From Mobiluncus porci (lineage in GTDB: Bacteria > Actinomycetota > Actinomycetes > Actinomycetales > Actinomycetaceae): a stretch of DNA of 64,000 nt. Both the position numbers and the translations under genes were made by a program. Location of the stretch: positions 62,001 to 126,000 of the forward strand of contig NZ_VUMY01000005.1 in NCBI RefSeq assembly GCF_009695935.1, read 5' to 3'. Shown here in pieces: positions 8,274 through 17,934 of this stretch. Under the pieces are notes generated by a model. The model did not search any database and had not been told where the DNA came from. It was given only the letters and a program-made list of their open reading frames with translations. How positions within the stretch are numbered: position 1 is the first letter of the stretch; each line of letters starts with the position of its first letter.

Positions 8274-8975
8274 CTAGACAATCTTCCTCGCACTAGCCCA
8301 TCTAGAGAGCTCATACCGGTTGGAAAGTTGGAGTTTTCGGAGGACTGCGGAGACGTGGCTCTCCACGGTTTTCACGGAAATATAGAGTTCAGAGGCGATT
8401 TCCTTATAGGCGTACCCGCGAGCAATCAGCCGCATCACCTCGAATTCGCGGGAAGTCAAAGAATCGAGTTCATTATCGGTTTCAACAATCTCCGAGCGCG
8501 CCGCCCCGAAAGCATCCAAAACGAATCCAGCCAGTCGCGGAGAAAACGCCGCATCTCCCCCGGCCACGCGCCGAATCGCATCCACCAATTCCGCAGTTCC
8601 GATTGTTTTTGTGACATATCCGCGAGCCCCGGCGCGAATCACCGCCACAACGTCTTCGGCTGCGTCGGAAACAGACAAAGCCAGGAATTTCGTTTCTCCC
8701 CCCGCCGCGGCCGCAGCCACTTCCGCGCCGCCGCCGCCGTGGCCTCCGGGGAGGTGCACATCCAACAGGGCTACCTGGGGTTTCGCGGCGCTAACTGCCG
8801 CAACTGCGCCCTCCACGTCACTCGCTTCTCCGATAACTCGGACATCCTCTGGGTATTTCCCCAGCTCAGAAATGACTCCGGCTCGGAACAGCCCGTGGTC
8901 ATCAATGACCAGCACGGTTACCGGAACGCTTTCCTCCGAGCCTGCTTCCATAGTGGTTTTTACGCCGTCACTCAT
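8274..8975 (-). CDS. NarL/LuxR-family response regulator
   Basis: A 233-residue two-component regulator. The receiver domain (about 18-140) has the acidic pocket VLVIDDHGLFRAG, the phospho-acceptor aspartate in VALLDVHLPGG, and the KTIG lysine. A GerE-type helix-turn-helix follows at 170-230 (LTSREFEVMRLIARGYAYKE, then VKTVESHVSAVLRKL). The start overlaps the stop of the PspC-kinase gene (ATGA), so kinase and regulator are coupled. It probably binds the composite dyad found at 10313-10339 and again at 40548-40574 (inferred from shared motif and spacing). A Gly/Ala-rich insertion (about residues 77-92) in the receiver loop is somewhat unusual. Confidence 0.9.
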   Translation of the reverse strand: MSDGVKTTMEAGSEESVPVTVLVIDDHGLFRAGVISELGKYPEDVRVIGEASDVEGAVAAVSAAKPQVALLDVHLPGGHGGGGAEVAAAAAGGETKFLALSVSDAAEDVVAVIRAGARGYVTKTIGTAELVDAIRRVAGGDAAFSPRLAGFVLDAFGAARSEIVETDNELDSLTSREFEVMRLIARGYAYKEIASELYISVKTVESHVSAVLRKLQLSNRYELSRWASARKIV

Positions 8976-10261
8976 TGTCGTTTCACTTCCATCTGAACTT
9001 CGGTTCCGGTTTCCCCGGTCTTGATTTTCACATTTCCGCCGTGTCTCTCGAGACGCTCCACGATGGAGCCTTTCACCCCGTGATGACCCTGTGGAATCGA
9101 GTCTAGGTCGAAACCCTTGCCGTGGTCACGCACGAAACACTGAGCGGAATCCGCGGTGATTTCGAGATACACCGAGTAGGCCGGCGCACCGTGCTTGACC
9201 GCGTTAGTGAGAGCTTCTCGGGTGGCGTTCACCAAGGGCTCCGACCAGGGACCCGGGGGCGCGTCGCCCACACTCACAGTTTCAAACACCACCCCGTAAC
9301 GGTCTTCAACCTCCCCTACCACGTCTTTCAGAACCTGCACCAGCGATTGGTTCGCTGACGCCCGATCCTCATAGAGCCAAGCCCGCAACTGGCGTTCCTC
9401 CGCGCGGGCGAGTTTCGCTACCTCGGTCGGATTCTCGGCGCGGGCGCGGATTAGAGCCAGGGTTTGTAACACGGAATCGTGCAGGTGAGCGGCCATATCC
9501 GCGCGAACAGTTTGGCGGGTTTGTTCGGAAAGACTCGCCTTGAAATCATTCCAAAACCGCACCCACAAGGGCAGTGCGGCTAGAGACAGCAGCGCCAAAA
9601 CTAGCAAGGCGATAACCCCACCTTGAGCCGCATCCCTCCACGAAATTGTTCCGGAAAAAGCCAGAACTACCCCAAAAATCACTACCAGGGCACCGGGAAT
9701 TCCTAGAAGAAGAAAACGTCTCGTGTCGAGCTGGGCCACGGTTTGACGGGTGGCTCCGGCCCAAATCATGCCGAATCCGCCGAGAATAATTCCCCCGATT
9801 ACTGCAGGCCGAGCCACTGCCAAAGCCCGCGGCCCCTCCACTCCTAGAAAGATTGCCGCCGCAAGGAGGAACAGCGCGAGGAGAATCGCCGGAGTCAGGG
9901 CGAGAGTGTGGGAGCGGCGTTTAGTCTTCGCGTCCGTGGCAGGTACTGCGCTCGCGTTCGGGGTTGACAGCCGCGAAGAAGCCACGTCGGCAGGGGCGTT
10001 TTCCCAAGGGTTTCCTCGCGGAACAAAAGTCCAAAACCACAGGTAGAGCAGCACCCCCATCCCAATTGGAGTTCCCAAGAGAAACAGGAATCGCAATAGC
10101 CAGGGGCTAATCCCGAGGTGTGCCCCGAGGCCAGCAGCGACTCCGGCAATAATCGGTTTAAACCCGTGCGGGGTCTCGCCCCCCTTTGGTCTTACCAAAG
10201 GCAGGCGATTGTTGACGGCTCCGTCCCCGTCGGCTACAGCGAGCCTTTCCAATCCGCTCAT
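8972..10261 (-). CDS. sensor histidine kinase with N-terminal PspC domain
   Basis: A 429-residue membrane kinase. Order of parts: a PspC domain (about 30-85; GFKPIIAGVAAGLGAHLGIS, then a hydrophobic helix ending FVPRGN), a Ser/Thr/Ala linker, four or five transmembrane helices, a HisKA_3-type dimerisation helix with the phospho-histidine in MAAHLHDSVLQTL, and an HATPase domain with N-box NATREALTNAVKH and G-boxes DHGKGFD and GVKGSIVERLERHGG. This is the layout of actinobacterial envelope-stress kinases partnered with PspC proteins and LuxR regulators. The ATG at 10261 (MSGLERL) fits homologue starts better than the upstream extension to 10291. Divergent from the PspC membrane protein. Confidence 0.88.
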   Translation of the reverse strand: MSGLERLAVADGDGAVNNRLPLVRPKGGETPHGFKPIIAGVAAGLGAHLGISPWLLRFLFLLGTPIGMGVLLYLWFWTFVPRGNPWENAPADVASSRLSTPNASAVPATDAKTKRRSHTLALTPAILLALFLLAAAIFLGVEGPRALAVARPAVIGGIILGGFGMIWAGATRQTVAQLDTRRFLLLGIPGALVVIFGVVLAFSGTISWRDAAQGGVIALLVLALLSLAALPLWVRFWNDFKASLSEQTRQTVRADMAAHLHDSVLQTLALIRARAENPTEVAKLARAEERQLRAWLYEDRASANQSLVQVLKDVVGEVEDRYGVVFETVSVGDAPPGPWSEPLVNATREALTNAVKHGAPAYSVYLEITADSAQCFVRDHGKGFDLDSIPQGHHGVKGSIVERLERHGGNVKIKTGETGTEVQMEVKRQ

Positions 10262-10312
10262 ATATTTAGTTTGCCACGCCCCTTCTTCCAAAAGTTTCCC
10301 TTTCGGGGTTAA

Positions 10313-10339
10313 TCAGGGTAAAACTAGGGGAATCCCTAA
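10313..10339. promoter_or_regulatory. composite operator: TCAGGG half-site plus AGGG-GAAT-CCCT dyad
   Basis: TCAGGG at 10313 is followed, 11 bases start-to-start, by CTAGGG inside the perfect dyad TAGGG-GAAT-CCCTA (10325-10338). The same composite with the same 11-base spacing occurs at 40548-40574 before the ABC exporter. It lies in the divergent region between the PspC-kinase and the PspC membrane protein. A possible promoter follows (TTCCGC, 17 bases, CACAAT at 10363-10368), which would put transcription start close to the ATG at 10375. Confidence 0.6.
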
Positions 10340-10374
10340 TTCCGCTGGTGGTTTCCACCCGCCACAATGGAATC

Positions 10375-13021
10375 ATGGACGAAAACACAAACCCAGAGAA
10401 TGCCTCCGGCGTCGTTAACCAACCGGTTAGCGACCCCCAACCCGACCAGGCCAGCCAGTCAAACCAAACCGGCCAGGCCGACCAATCCAGCCGGCACCAC
10501 CAGCCAGAACAGGGTGACCAACCGTCTCAGCCTGCCTCCGCCGGCACTTGGACCCCTCCGAGAATGACCACCCCCACCGCCCCCTCGAGTCGGTTTTTTC
10601 GACAGTCTGCGCGCCTCGGGGTGGTTCCGTTCCCCCGATCACGTCGCGGGAGGGGTTTGTGGCGGCTTGGCCCAAAAGTGGCGGGTTGACCCGATTGTGA
10701 TTCGCGGGATAGCCATCGTTCTAATCTTTTTCTTCGGAGTGGGCGCCTTGCTTTACGGCCTGCTGTGGATGTTCCTTCCGGAGTCGGGAACCGGAGAAAT
10801 CCTTGTTGAACAGGCAAAAAACGGCAACGCTAAACCGATTCTTGCCCTCCCCATCATCATTGCGATCATCGGCTTGATTAGAGTCCCTTCCGAACTCTCA
10901 ATCACCCTCGTGTCCGCGAGCTCAGCCGGATTGCTGGACGACGGCTTCCCCGGGTGGCGCTTCACGGACATGTACCAGGGCAGCCCATTCGAGCGTCTCG
11001 CCAACATTCCGGCCGGAGCGCTGTTTATCGGAGCCATCGCCTGGGTGAGTTTCCTCATCTACCGTCACGAATACAACAAGGCCGGAGCCTGGTTCCTCGG
11101 CATCGGCGGGATTGGGCTCGTAGCGGGATTCGCGGAGATGTTCCTTTACGGTATAACCGATTCTCCCTGGCAGTTCCCTGTTTTCTCCATGTTCATGATG
11201 GATCTTTTTGGGGGATTCCCGCTGGCAGCCATCGTGTTCCTCATCGTGTGGCTGGTTTCGCGGCACAAGACCTCCAAAGTGGTGACCCCTGGTTCTTTCC
11301 CGTCAGGGGCCTACCCGTCAGGGACATATCCCGCGGCTCCCGCCTCGGCCTCCTACCCCGCAAACGCGGTTGTCTCCGCTGGTGAGGCAGGAAATAGCCC
11401 CACGGACTCGTCATCCCCTGCCGACTTTTTCGGTTCAGGAACCAATCCGCCCGAGGGATTCGTTCCTCTAGCAGCCCAGTCGCCCTCAACTACTCAGTCT
11501 CCCGCGACTCCCCTGTCTCCCCTAGCTCCTCAGATTCCGCTAGTGCCACCGAAACCACACCTCGCCGGACCGAGCTTGCCGTTTAACCTCGCCGTGGGCG
11601 GTCTAATCCTCCTCGCCAACGTGGCCGGAATGAGCGCCCAGTTCAGCGGGCTTCACGCCGCGTCTGCCTTCTTGTTGACTCTCGGGCTAATCACTGTCAT
11701 TTTGGGCGGAGCGATGCTGGTCCTCGCAGCGAGACGCCACCGCACCTCCTGGCTAGCCTGGGTGACGCCCCTGTTCGTCGTGTTGCTAACCATTCCCGCA
11801 ACCGGCGTGGCCGTGGCAATCCCGAAGCTAAACGACCTCAACCCCGGTTTCTGGCAAGACATGCTCAGCTCCCAGTATTACAACTTAGAGCCGGGCAGCG
11901 ACCTCAACGCGGTCAACGGTCAGGTCGAAATCGACCTGAGGGATCAAAAGAATCTTTCTGAGCCCATCACCGTCAACAATTTCGGCGGTCAAACCCGTAT
12001 TTTCCTACACCCCGACCAGCCGGTGCGCCTCGAGCTCAACCTCACTGGCGTGGAGTTTAAGTTGTCTTCTATGAGCGAATGGTCCGGTGACGAGGTGAGG
12101 AGTTCGGGTGGAGCAGGCGTATTGCGAAACGGGAAAATCGATTCAGACCGCCCGCAATATTTCAACGCCGCTGGTGAAAAGGTCACCTTTACTGATTCCA
12201 CTCTCAACACCGGCTTCGGCGATGGCGGCAGTGTCATGAAACGGGGTCAACAGTCCGTGGCCAGCGTCGTGATTGAGAACGCGGCCGCCAAGGACGCCAA
12301 GGACGCCACAGAGGCCAAGGAAGGCAAGAAATCCGATTCCAAGGGCACCGCGGTTATTGAACTGAACCAGGTCTATGGCGGGGTCACTGTCTATGAGCGC
12401 CCGCGTGAGGAGGTGTGGAATGGAACTATTCTCCCTGATGGACACTATTTGGTGACCTATTGGTTGGATAAGAATTCCAATACCCAAGTTCCCGATTCGA
12501 GTGCCATACCTCCCGCCATCAAAATGAGAATGGTCGAATCCGACGCTATTCTCGGCGGAAAAATGGCCTACGAATACGAATCAGCCACGCAGAGTGCCTC
12601 CCTTACAGATATCAAAGCCGGAAGGTTGGGCCCGTGGGCGGATGCTAACAACAACGGATATAACGATCACTACGAGCCGGGTGGCGATAAGTGGCGCGAG
12701 GGCGACACGGTGAGTTTCGAACCGGTGGGCAATATCCAAAGCGGAACGGTTCCCTCCGATGAGCCCTCGGTGGCGGTTACTCCACCGCAGAATGGTGCTC
12801 AACAAGGAGGTGACGGGAAACCTGGCTCACAGCCCGAGGGGACTCCCGGTTCGCAAAGTCAGGCCCCGAAGCCTTCTTCGACTCCCGCCCCCGAAGGCTC
12901 CCCGACTGATATCCCCGACTGGCTCAATTCTTTCCCCAAGGATTCTCTGTCTGATGTTCCTCCGGAGCTTCGCCAGCGAATCCAAGAATTGCGCCGCCAG
13001 TTGCAAGATCAGTCAGCTTAA
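10375..13021 (+). CDS. PspC-domain multi-pass membrane protein, frameshifted in a T6 run
   Basis: Would encode about 880 residues but is split across two frames. From ATG 10375 comes a Gln/Pro/Ser-rich leader ending TAPSSRFF. Then TTTTTT at 10594-10599 throws it out of frame. With five Ts it would continue FFDSLRASGWFRSPDH and VAGGVCGGLAQKWRVDP, the expected PspC domain. The downstream frame runs unbroken to 13021: PspC with a transmembrane helix, several more helices, a Pro/Ser-rich linker, four further helices, then a large outside domain ending in a Pro/Ser-rich tail. An in-frame TTG at 10667 would give a 784-residue product lacking the front of PspC. Family knowledge: such proteins pair with a PspC-kinase and LuxR regulator in envelope stress. 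Either a sequencing error, phase variation or true inactivation. Confidence 0.75.
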
Positions 13022-13056
13022 TGAACTGAAACTGAAAAGATTGTTTAGGAGGAATA

Positions 13057-13317
13057 ATGGAAGACACTACTGAAAACTTGACCTTTCAAGAGTCCGAAAC
13101 ACTGCCCCCGCCGGATTTTCCTGAGAGAAAACCGGTACTGCGTGAGGAAATGAGCCTCGCCGCGTTGACCTTCGGGATTATTTTCGTCCTGGTGGGAGCC
13201 GCGGCAATCGCGGTCGCTCTCGGCGCGCCCGTGACCCTGTGGGGCCTCACAGTAGGCTTTCTCGGCGCGGCCGGTCTGGCATTGCTGATTGGAGCGGTGG
13301 CTAGCGCGCGTCGGTGA
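13057..13317 (+). CDS. small two-helix membrane protein
   Basis: An 86-residue protein with an acidic N-terminal 38 residues and two hydrophobic helices (LAALTFGIIFVLVGAAAIAV and LWGLTVGFLGAAGLALLIGA), ending in a short basic tail. A strong AGGAGG lies 5 bases before the ATG. It follows the PspC membrane protein by 35 bases and is probably co-transcribed with it, which suggests a role in the same envelope-stress module. No family is recognised. Its 3' end overlaps that of the convergent ATP-grasp gene by 17 bases. Confidence 0.72.
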   Translation: MEDTTENLTFQESETLPPPDFPERKPVLREEMSLAALTFGIIFVLVGAAAIAVALGAPVTLWGLTVGFLGAAGLALLIGAVASARR

Positions 13318-14638
13318 GCGGCGTCGTCTCAAAGGACTCGCGGCCAATCGCCGCGAGGGCCTTTGGCGGGAAGTTTTGGAGGAATTTCCGCCAGTGGTTC
13401 CAAGTCGACACCCACACATAGAACCGCCGTTTCACATAGCGTAGGCTCCACTCTCGCTCACCCGGCGCTAACAGCGGATGAAAATGCTTGCCACGCCAGA
13501 GCTCTTTAACCTGGGCTCGAACCCGCCCGGTCGTGTACGCCAGCAGGAGCGAGCGCGGCAACACCGTGTAAAGCACCGTATCCGGGTTATCGTTAATCGG
13601 AGTCGACTCGCCTTTCAAGAGGTCGTTTACAAGCGCAAACATCGGATTGTTGCCGGCGGCAGTATTGTAGTAAAGATTGCGACCGATGCGCGGGTTTACC
13701 TCAAAGAAGAACGCCTCGCCAGTCCCGCGGTTCACCTTTACATCGAAATTCGCAAAACCACGCCAGTTCTCCCCCACCAAAAACGCCTCGGCCTGGCGGA
13801 ACAATTCGGGGTAGGTCTCGGTGATCATCGCGGCAGGATTCCCCAAGGCTGTCGGGTGGTGATCCTCGAGTAGGACATGCGCGGCCCCGAGGAAGCTCAC
13901 TTCCCCCCGTCCGTCAACATAAGCGGTCAAAGAGAGGTTGAAGGTATCATTGCCTTCGATGCGCGGCTGAACGACGAAGTGGCGCGCCTGAGGATGCCCG
14001 GCAGTGTGCTCCTCAAGCGTCTGCAGGATTTCCGCGGCCTCGCTCGTGTCTCCGGCTGTATATACTTTCGCCTTACCAGGCCAGTGCAACTGTTCATAGC
14101 CATAGCTACGAGAGGCTTTAATAATCAATGGATATTGAGAAAAAGCCTCCCCGACTTGCTTCTTTACAGCATCGAGGCCATCATCAAGGTTGATTTCCAA
14201 AGTTCGCGGCACATTCATGCCATGCTTCTCGGCGAGCTTGGCGAACCCCGCCTTGTCGTTGGTTTCGGCAATGGTTTCGAGGCTCGGGAAAGAGAATAAA
14301 TAAAACTCCCGAAGCTGATCGGCATGGTTTTGAATGTTGACCACATTCGTGTCCGAGTTCGCCATCAACACCAGCGGAGTGTCGGGCCATTTCTTTTTGA
14401 GCAAGGGACCGATTTCGAGGAGCTTACCGATAAAATCCTCGTGGCTGTCGTCATCGCCCTCGACGATAACCGGCTTCAACAAGCGCGAGTTTTGAATCGG
14501 ACCCAAAACCATAGAGGTAACAACCAGAGATTTCACGCCCCAGCCCTCAAAAAAAGAGCGCACCAAGCCGTAAGTTCCAATGTCGCCACCAAGAATGATT
14601 GGTTGGAACGGTGGCGGGGTTTTGGTCGATTTTTCCAT
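13301..14638 (-). CDS. ATP-grasp carboxylate-amine ligase (D-aspartate ligase-like)
   Basis: A 445-residue ATP-grasp enzyme. These ligate a carboxylate to an amine through an acyl-phosphate. Visible elements are an N-terminal Rossmann-like segment (PIILGGDIGTYGLVRSF), the ATP-binding lysine strand YPLIIKASRSYGYEQ, QPRIEGNDTFNLSL, and the metal-binding end FFFEVNPRIGRN (Glu and Asn). Overall size and the DHHPTALGNPA segment resemble enterococcal-type D-aspartate ligases that build peptidoglycan cross-bridges, but this is a guess from length and pattern. No signal peptide, so cytoplasmic. Monocistronic by appearance, between the convergent small membrane gene and a palindromic repeat. Confidence 0.75.
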   Translation of the reverse strand: MEKSTKTPPPFQPIILGGDIGTYGLVRSFFEGWGVKSLVVTSMVLGPIQNSRLLKPVIVEGDDDSHEDFIGKLLEIGPLLKKKWPDTPLVLMANSDTNVVNIQNHADQLREFYLFSFPSLETIAETNDKAGFAKLAEKHGMNVPRTLEINLDDGLDAVKKQVGEAFSQYPLIIKASRSYGYEQLHWPGKAKVYTAGDTSEAAEILQTLEEHTAGHPQARHFVVQPRIEGNDTFNLSLTAYVDGRGEVSFLGAAHVLLEDHHPTALGNPAAMITETYPELFRQAEAFLVGENWRGFANFDVKVNRGTGEAFFFEVNPRIGRNLYYNTAAGNNPMFALVNDLLKGESTPINDNPDTVLYTVLPRSLLLAYTTGRVRAQVKELWRGKHFHPLLAPGEREWSLRYVKRRFYVWVSTWNHWRKFLQNFPPKALAAIGRESFETTPLTDAR

Positions 14639-14738
14639 TGTTATACCTCTGGGGTTTTCTCTACGTACGGGGCTGGAATTCTACGCTGGTTGGGGGTGGC
14701 TGGGGACGGAATCTAATCTCTATGCCTCCGAAGTTTTT

Positions 14739-14808
14739 ACGTAACTCAGGAGATTCTGGCCATCACTGCCATTATTGCCACTCATCGCCAATTTTTCCTG
14801 AGTTACGT
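14739..14808. repeat. 70-bp palindromic repeat, family I, copy 1
   Basis: Terminal inverted repeat ACGTAACTCAGGA / TCCTGAGTTACGT (13 bp, perfect) around a core containing TGGCCATCACTGCCAT. The reverse complement of 45702-45771 aligns over the whole 70 bp with the same ends and core. It lies between the start of the ATP-grasp gene and the end of pnp. Size and symmetry suggest a small non-autonomous element or a genome-specific intergenic hairpin. Confidence 0.75.
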
Positions 14809-14869
14809 CACTCACCTAGATTACAGAAGCGATAAAAGCCTCAAGTCCATTCCAGGGTCTTAGGTTTAA

Positions 14870-14901
14870 GGGAGCCTGGCCAGTGTTCCGACCAGGCTCC
14901 C
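14870..14901. terminator. strong hairpin downstream of pnp
   Basis: GGGAGCCTGG pairs perfectly with CCAGGCTCCC around a 12-base loop, 26 bases beyond the pnp stop. The T-rich tail (TTTCGCTTTTT) is on the plus-strand side; on the pnp side the tail is only TTAAACC, so it may act partly as an mRNA 3'-end stabiliser. Confidence 0.65.
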
Positions 14902-14926
14902 TTTCGCTTTTTGAACGTCTCAGCGA

Positions 14927-17326
14927 CTATTCGCCGATGTTCATGTCATCGCGATCATCTTGGGGATGCGCGCGGTGGGTCCGACGACGAGCCCGGTCGC
15001 GGTGGTGAGAGCCCCCCTCGTGGGAGTCACGGGAATCTCGGTCGCGTGGATCGCGGCGTTGGCGGCGTTCCCGCGGTTCACGGGTTTCGCCCTCGCCGTG
15101 GTCCTTCGCGTCTTCGCCTGTCCCGCCGTCTTCTTCGCCCTCAACCACAGCGTGCAAGGAGAGCTTGCCCCGCGGGTCAATCTCGGCGACCTCGACCTGG
15201 ACTTGCTGACCGACCTGCAAAACGTCTTCCACGTTCTCCACGCGCTTGCCACCGACGAGGCGGCGAATCTGGGAGATGTGGAGCAGGCCGTCCTTGCCCG
15301 GAGTCAGGGAAATAAACGCCCCGAAGGTGGTGGTCTTGACAACCGTCCCGACGAAACGCTCGCCGACCTCCGGCATCTGGGGGTTCGCAATCGCGTTGAC
15401 CGCATCGCGAGCCGCCTCGGCATCCGGACCGTTGTCCGCGCCGATATACACAGTGCCGTCGTCTTCAATCGTCAGCTCCGCGCCGGTGTCTTCTTGAATC
15501 TGGTTGATCATCTTGCCCTTCGGGCCGATAACCTCGCCAATCTTGTCAACCGGAATGTTCACGGTCAAAATCCGCGGCGCGGTCGGCGCGAGTTCGTCGG
15601 GACCGTCGATTGCGGCTTGCATGACATCAAGAATCTTCAAGCGCGCATCGCGAGCCTGGGTCAAGGCCCCGACAAGGACCTCTGAGGGAATCCCGTCGAG
15701 TTTCGTGTCGAGCTGGAGAGCCGTGATGAAGTCCTTGGTGCCGGTGACCTTGAAGTCCATGTCACCAAAGGCATCCTCAGCGCCCAAAATATCTGTGAGC
15801 GTCGCGAAGTGTGTCTCGCCGTTTTCTCCCGGCTCGCTCATGAGTCCCATGGCGATACCAGCAATCGGGGCGCGCAAGGGCACGCCCGCGTTCAGAAGCG
15901 ACAAGGTAGAGGCGCAAACGGAAGCCATTGAAGAGGAACCGTTCGAGCCCATCACCTCGGAGACCTGGCGAATCGCGTAGGGGAACTCTTCGCGCGGCGG
16001 AATCACCGGCTCTAGTGCCATCTCAGCCAGGTGTCCATGTCCAATTTCGCGGCGCTTCGGGGATCCCACGCGCCCGGTTTCGCCCGTGCAGTAGGGCGGG
16101 AAATTGTATTGGTGAATGTAGCGCTTGTGGGTAATCGGCGAAAGGTTATCGAGCTGCTGCTCCATGCGCAACATGTTCAAGGTGGTGACGCCCAAAACCT
16201 GGGTTTCTCCGCGTTGGAACAAGGCAGAGCCGTGGACGCGAGGCAAGACCTCGACCTCGGCGGACAGCGAGCGGATATCTTTCAAACCGCGACCGTCGAT
16301 ACGCCTGCCTTCGTGCAAGACGCGGGCGCGCACGAGCTTCTTTTCGAGAGCCTTGAATGCGGCCTTGAGTTCCTTTTCCTGTTCCTCAAACTCGCCGCCC
16401 TCGACCGCGAGTTTTTCTATCGCCGCGTCGCGAATCTCGGTTTCGCGGTTTTCGCGCTCGAGTTTGTCGGCAATCTGAATCGCCGCGGTCAAGTCCGTCT
16501 CGACCTCGGCCTTCATCGCCTCAAAGTGGTTGTCTTCATAATCGGGGAACAGCGGGTATTCCGCGGTTTCCTTCGAGGCTTTCGCTGCCACTTCGGATTG
16601 GGCGCGGCAGAGTTCCCGGATAACCGGCTTCGCGGCCTCCAGGGCGCCCGCGACCACCTCTTCGGTTGGCGCTTGTTGACCTTCTTGAATGAGATCCCAG
16701 GCGTTTTCCCCGCCACCGGCCTCAACCATCATGATGGCGACGTCTTCGCCCACGATGCGACCGGCCACGACCATGTTGAAGGTGGCTTTCTCCATCTGGG
16801 GGTAGGTCGGGAAGGCGACCCAATCGCCATCGATGAGGCTCAGGCGGGTGCCGCCGATAGGGCCGGAGAACGGCAAGCCAGCAATCTGGGTCGCCATTGA
16901 GGACGCGTTAATCGCCACCACGTCGTAGGCATCATCGGGGTGAATCGCCAAGACGGTGTCAACAACTTGCACCTCGTTACGAAGTCCCTTGACGAAAGCT
17001 GGACGAAGTGGGCGGTCAATCAGGCGCGCCGCCAAGATGGCCTCGGTGCCGGGGCGTCCTTCGCGGCGGAAGAACGAGCCGGGGATGCGACCCGCAGCGT
17101 ATTGTTTCTCCTCGACGTCTACTGTCAAGGGGAAGAAATCAAACTGGTCTTTCGGTTGTTTCCCAACGGTTGTCGCGGCAAACACGACGGTTTCCCCGTC
17201 CAGGGTCGCCATCGCGGCTCCAGCCGCCTGGCGGGCCAACAAACCGGTTTCGAAGCGCAGGACGCGCTTGCCATATTTTCCATTGTCGATGACTGCTTCG
17301 GCAGCCGTAATTTCAGGACCCTCCAA
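14927..17326 (-). CDS. pnp: polyribonucleotide nucleotidyltransferase (PNPase/GpsI)
   Basis: 799 residues. A phosphorolytic 3'-5' exoribonuclease that also makes RNA tails; it works as a trimer in RNA turnover. It has two RNase PH cores (first about 10-240, with [14 protein letters not shown]; second about 340-560, with [10 protein letters not shown] and the catalytic-region [19 protein letters not shown]), a KH domain near 590-650 ([20 protein letters not shown]), an S1 domain near 660-730 ([18 protein letters not shown]) and an Arg/Asp/His-rich disordered tail of about 60 residues as in other actinobacteria. It lies downstream of rpsO with 195 bases between, the classical rpsO-pnp order. 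Confidence 0.97.
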   Translation of the reverse strand: MEGPEITAAEAVIDNGKYGKRVLRFETGLLARQAAGAAMATLDGETVVFAATTVGKQPKDQFDFFPLTVDVEEKQYAAGRIPGSFFRREGRPGTEAILAARLIDRPLRPAFVKGLRNEVQVVDTVLAIHPDDAYDVVAINASSMATQIAGLPFSGPIGGTRLSLIDGDWVAFPTYPQMEKATFNMVVAGRIVGEDVAIMMVEAGGGENAWDLIQEGQQAPTEEVVAGALEAAKPVIRELCRAQSEVAAKASKETAEYPLFPDYEDNHFEAMKAEVETDLTAAIQIADKLERENRETEIRDAAIEKLAVEGGEFEEQEKELKAAFKALEKKLVRARVLHEGRRIDGRGLKDIRSLSAEVEVLPRVHGSALFQRGETQVLGVTTLNMLRMEQQLDNLSPITHKRYIHQYNFPPYCTGETGRVGSPKRREIGHGHLAEMALEPVIPPREEFPYAIRQVSEVMGSNGSSSMASVCASTLSLLNAGVPLRAPIAGIAMGLMSEPGENGETHFATLTDILGAEDAFGDMDFKVTGTKDFITALQLDTKLDGIPSEVLVGALTQARDARLKILDVMQAAIDGPDELAPTAPRILTVNIPVDKIGEVIGPKGKMINQIQEDTGAELTIEDDGTVYIGADNGPDAEAARDAVNAIANPQMPEVGERFVGTVVKTTTFGAFISLTPGKDGLLHISQIRRLVGGKRVENVEDVLQVGQQVQVEVAEIDPRGKLSLHAVVEGEEDGGTGEDAKDHGEGETREPRERRQRRDPRDRDSRDSHEGGSHHRDRARRRTHRAHPQDDRDDMNIGE

Positions 17327-17521
17327 TGGATCCTCCTCTTCTCTTCGAAGCGCCGGCGGTCATCGATCGAGGCCCACGGGATTTGCTTTCAGCAAGGGCA
17401 ACCCCGGAAGCCACTACCGAGGACCGATTGCGCTTATCTTTCACTTACCAAGATGCGCGCCGGGCGCGTTACCCGAGGCGCAAAAGAAGGCTGACTGGGG
17501 AAAACCCAGCCAGCCCGATTG

Positions 17522-17791
17522 CTAGCGACGCAAACCGAGGCGTTCTTTCAAGCTACGGTAGCGCTCAATGTCGACATCCTGGAGGTAGCCGAGCAAACGC
17601 TTGCGCTGACCAACCAGGAGCATCAATCCGCGACGGGAGTGATGGTCGTGCTGATGTGTTTTGAAGTGCTCGGTCAAGTCCTTGATGCGCTTTGAAAGCA
17701 ACGCAATCTGCACTTCCGGCGAACCCGTGTCACCCGGGTGAGTTGCATATTCATTGATGATGGCTTGCTTTTCTTCCGTAGTCAGTGCCAC
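17522..17791 (-). CDS. rpsO: 30S ribosomal protein S15
   Basis: 89 residues, full length for S15, which binds 16S rRNA early in 30S assembly. Diagnostic stretches are [33 protein letters not shown] and [11 protein letters not shown]. The start is the GTG at 17791 (MALTTEEKQ), with AAGGAGAATCT directly before it. The longer open frame upstream to 17932 lacks homology-like sequence and is rejected. pnp follows on the same strand. Confidence 0.97.
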   Translation of the reverse strand: MALTTEEKQAIINEYATHPGDTGSPEVQIALLSKRIKDLTEHFKTHQHDHHSRRGLMLLVGQRKRLLGYLQDVDIERYRSLKERLGLRR

Positions 17792-17934
17792 AGATTCTCC
17801 TTCTACTCGTTGCACGCAGCGCCGAGGCTTCTCCTCGAGCAGACACAGCGTGGCCGATACACGGCCAGATAAGTCTAGCAAAATCCCCATAGATATACGA
17901 AATGAGTCATAGGGACGTGCTTTTTGACTCATTT

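Noticed and set aside
16031-16900. Long open frame of 289 codons opposite pnp
   Set aside because: It lies antisense to the PNPase gene, has no homology-like motifs and follows from the codon bias of a GC-rich gene. The same holds for long antisense frames over infB, the helicases and trpB.
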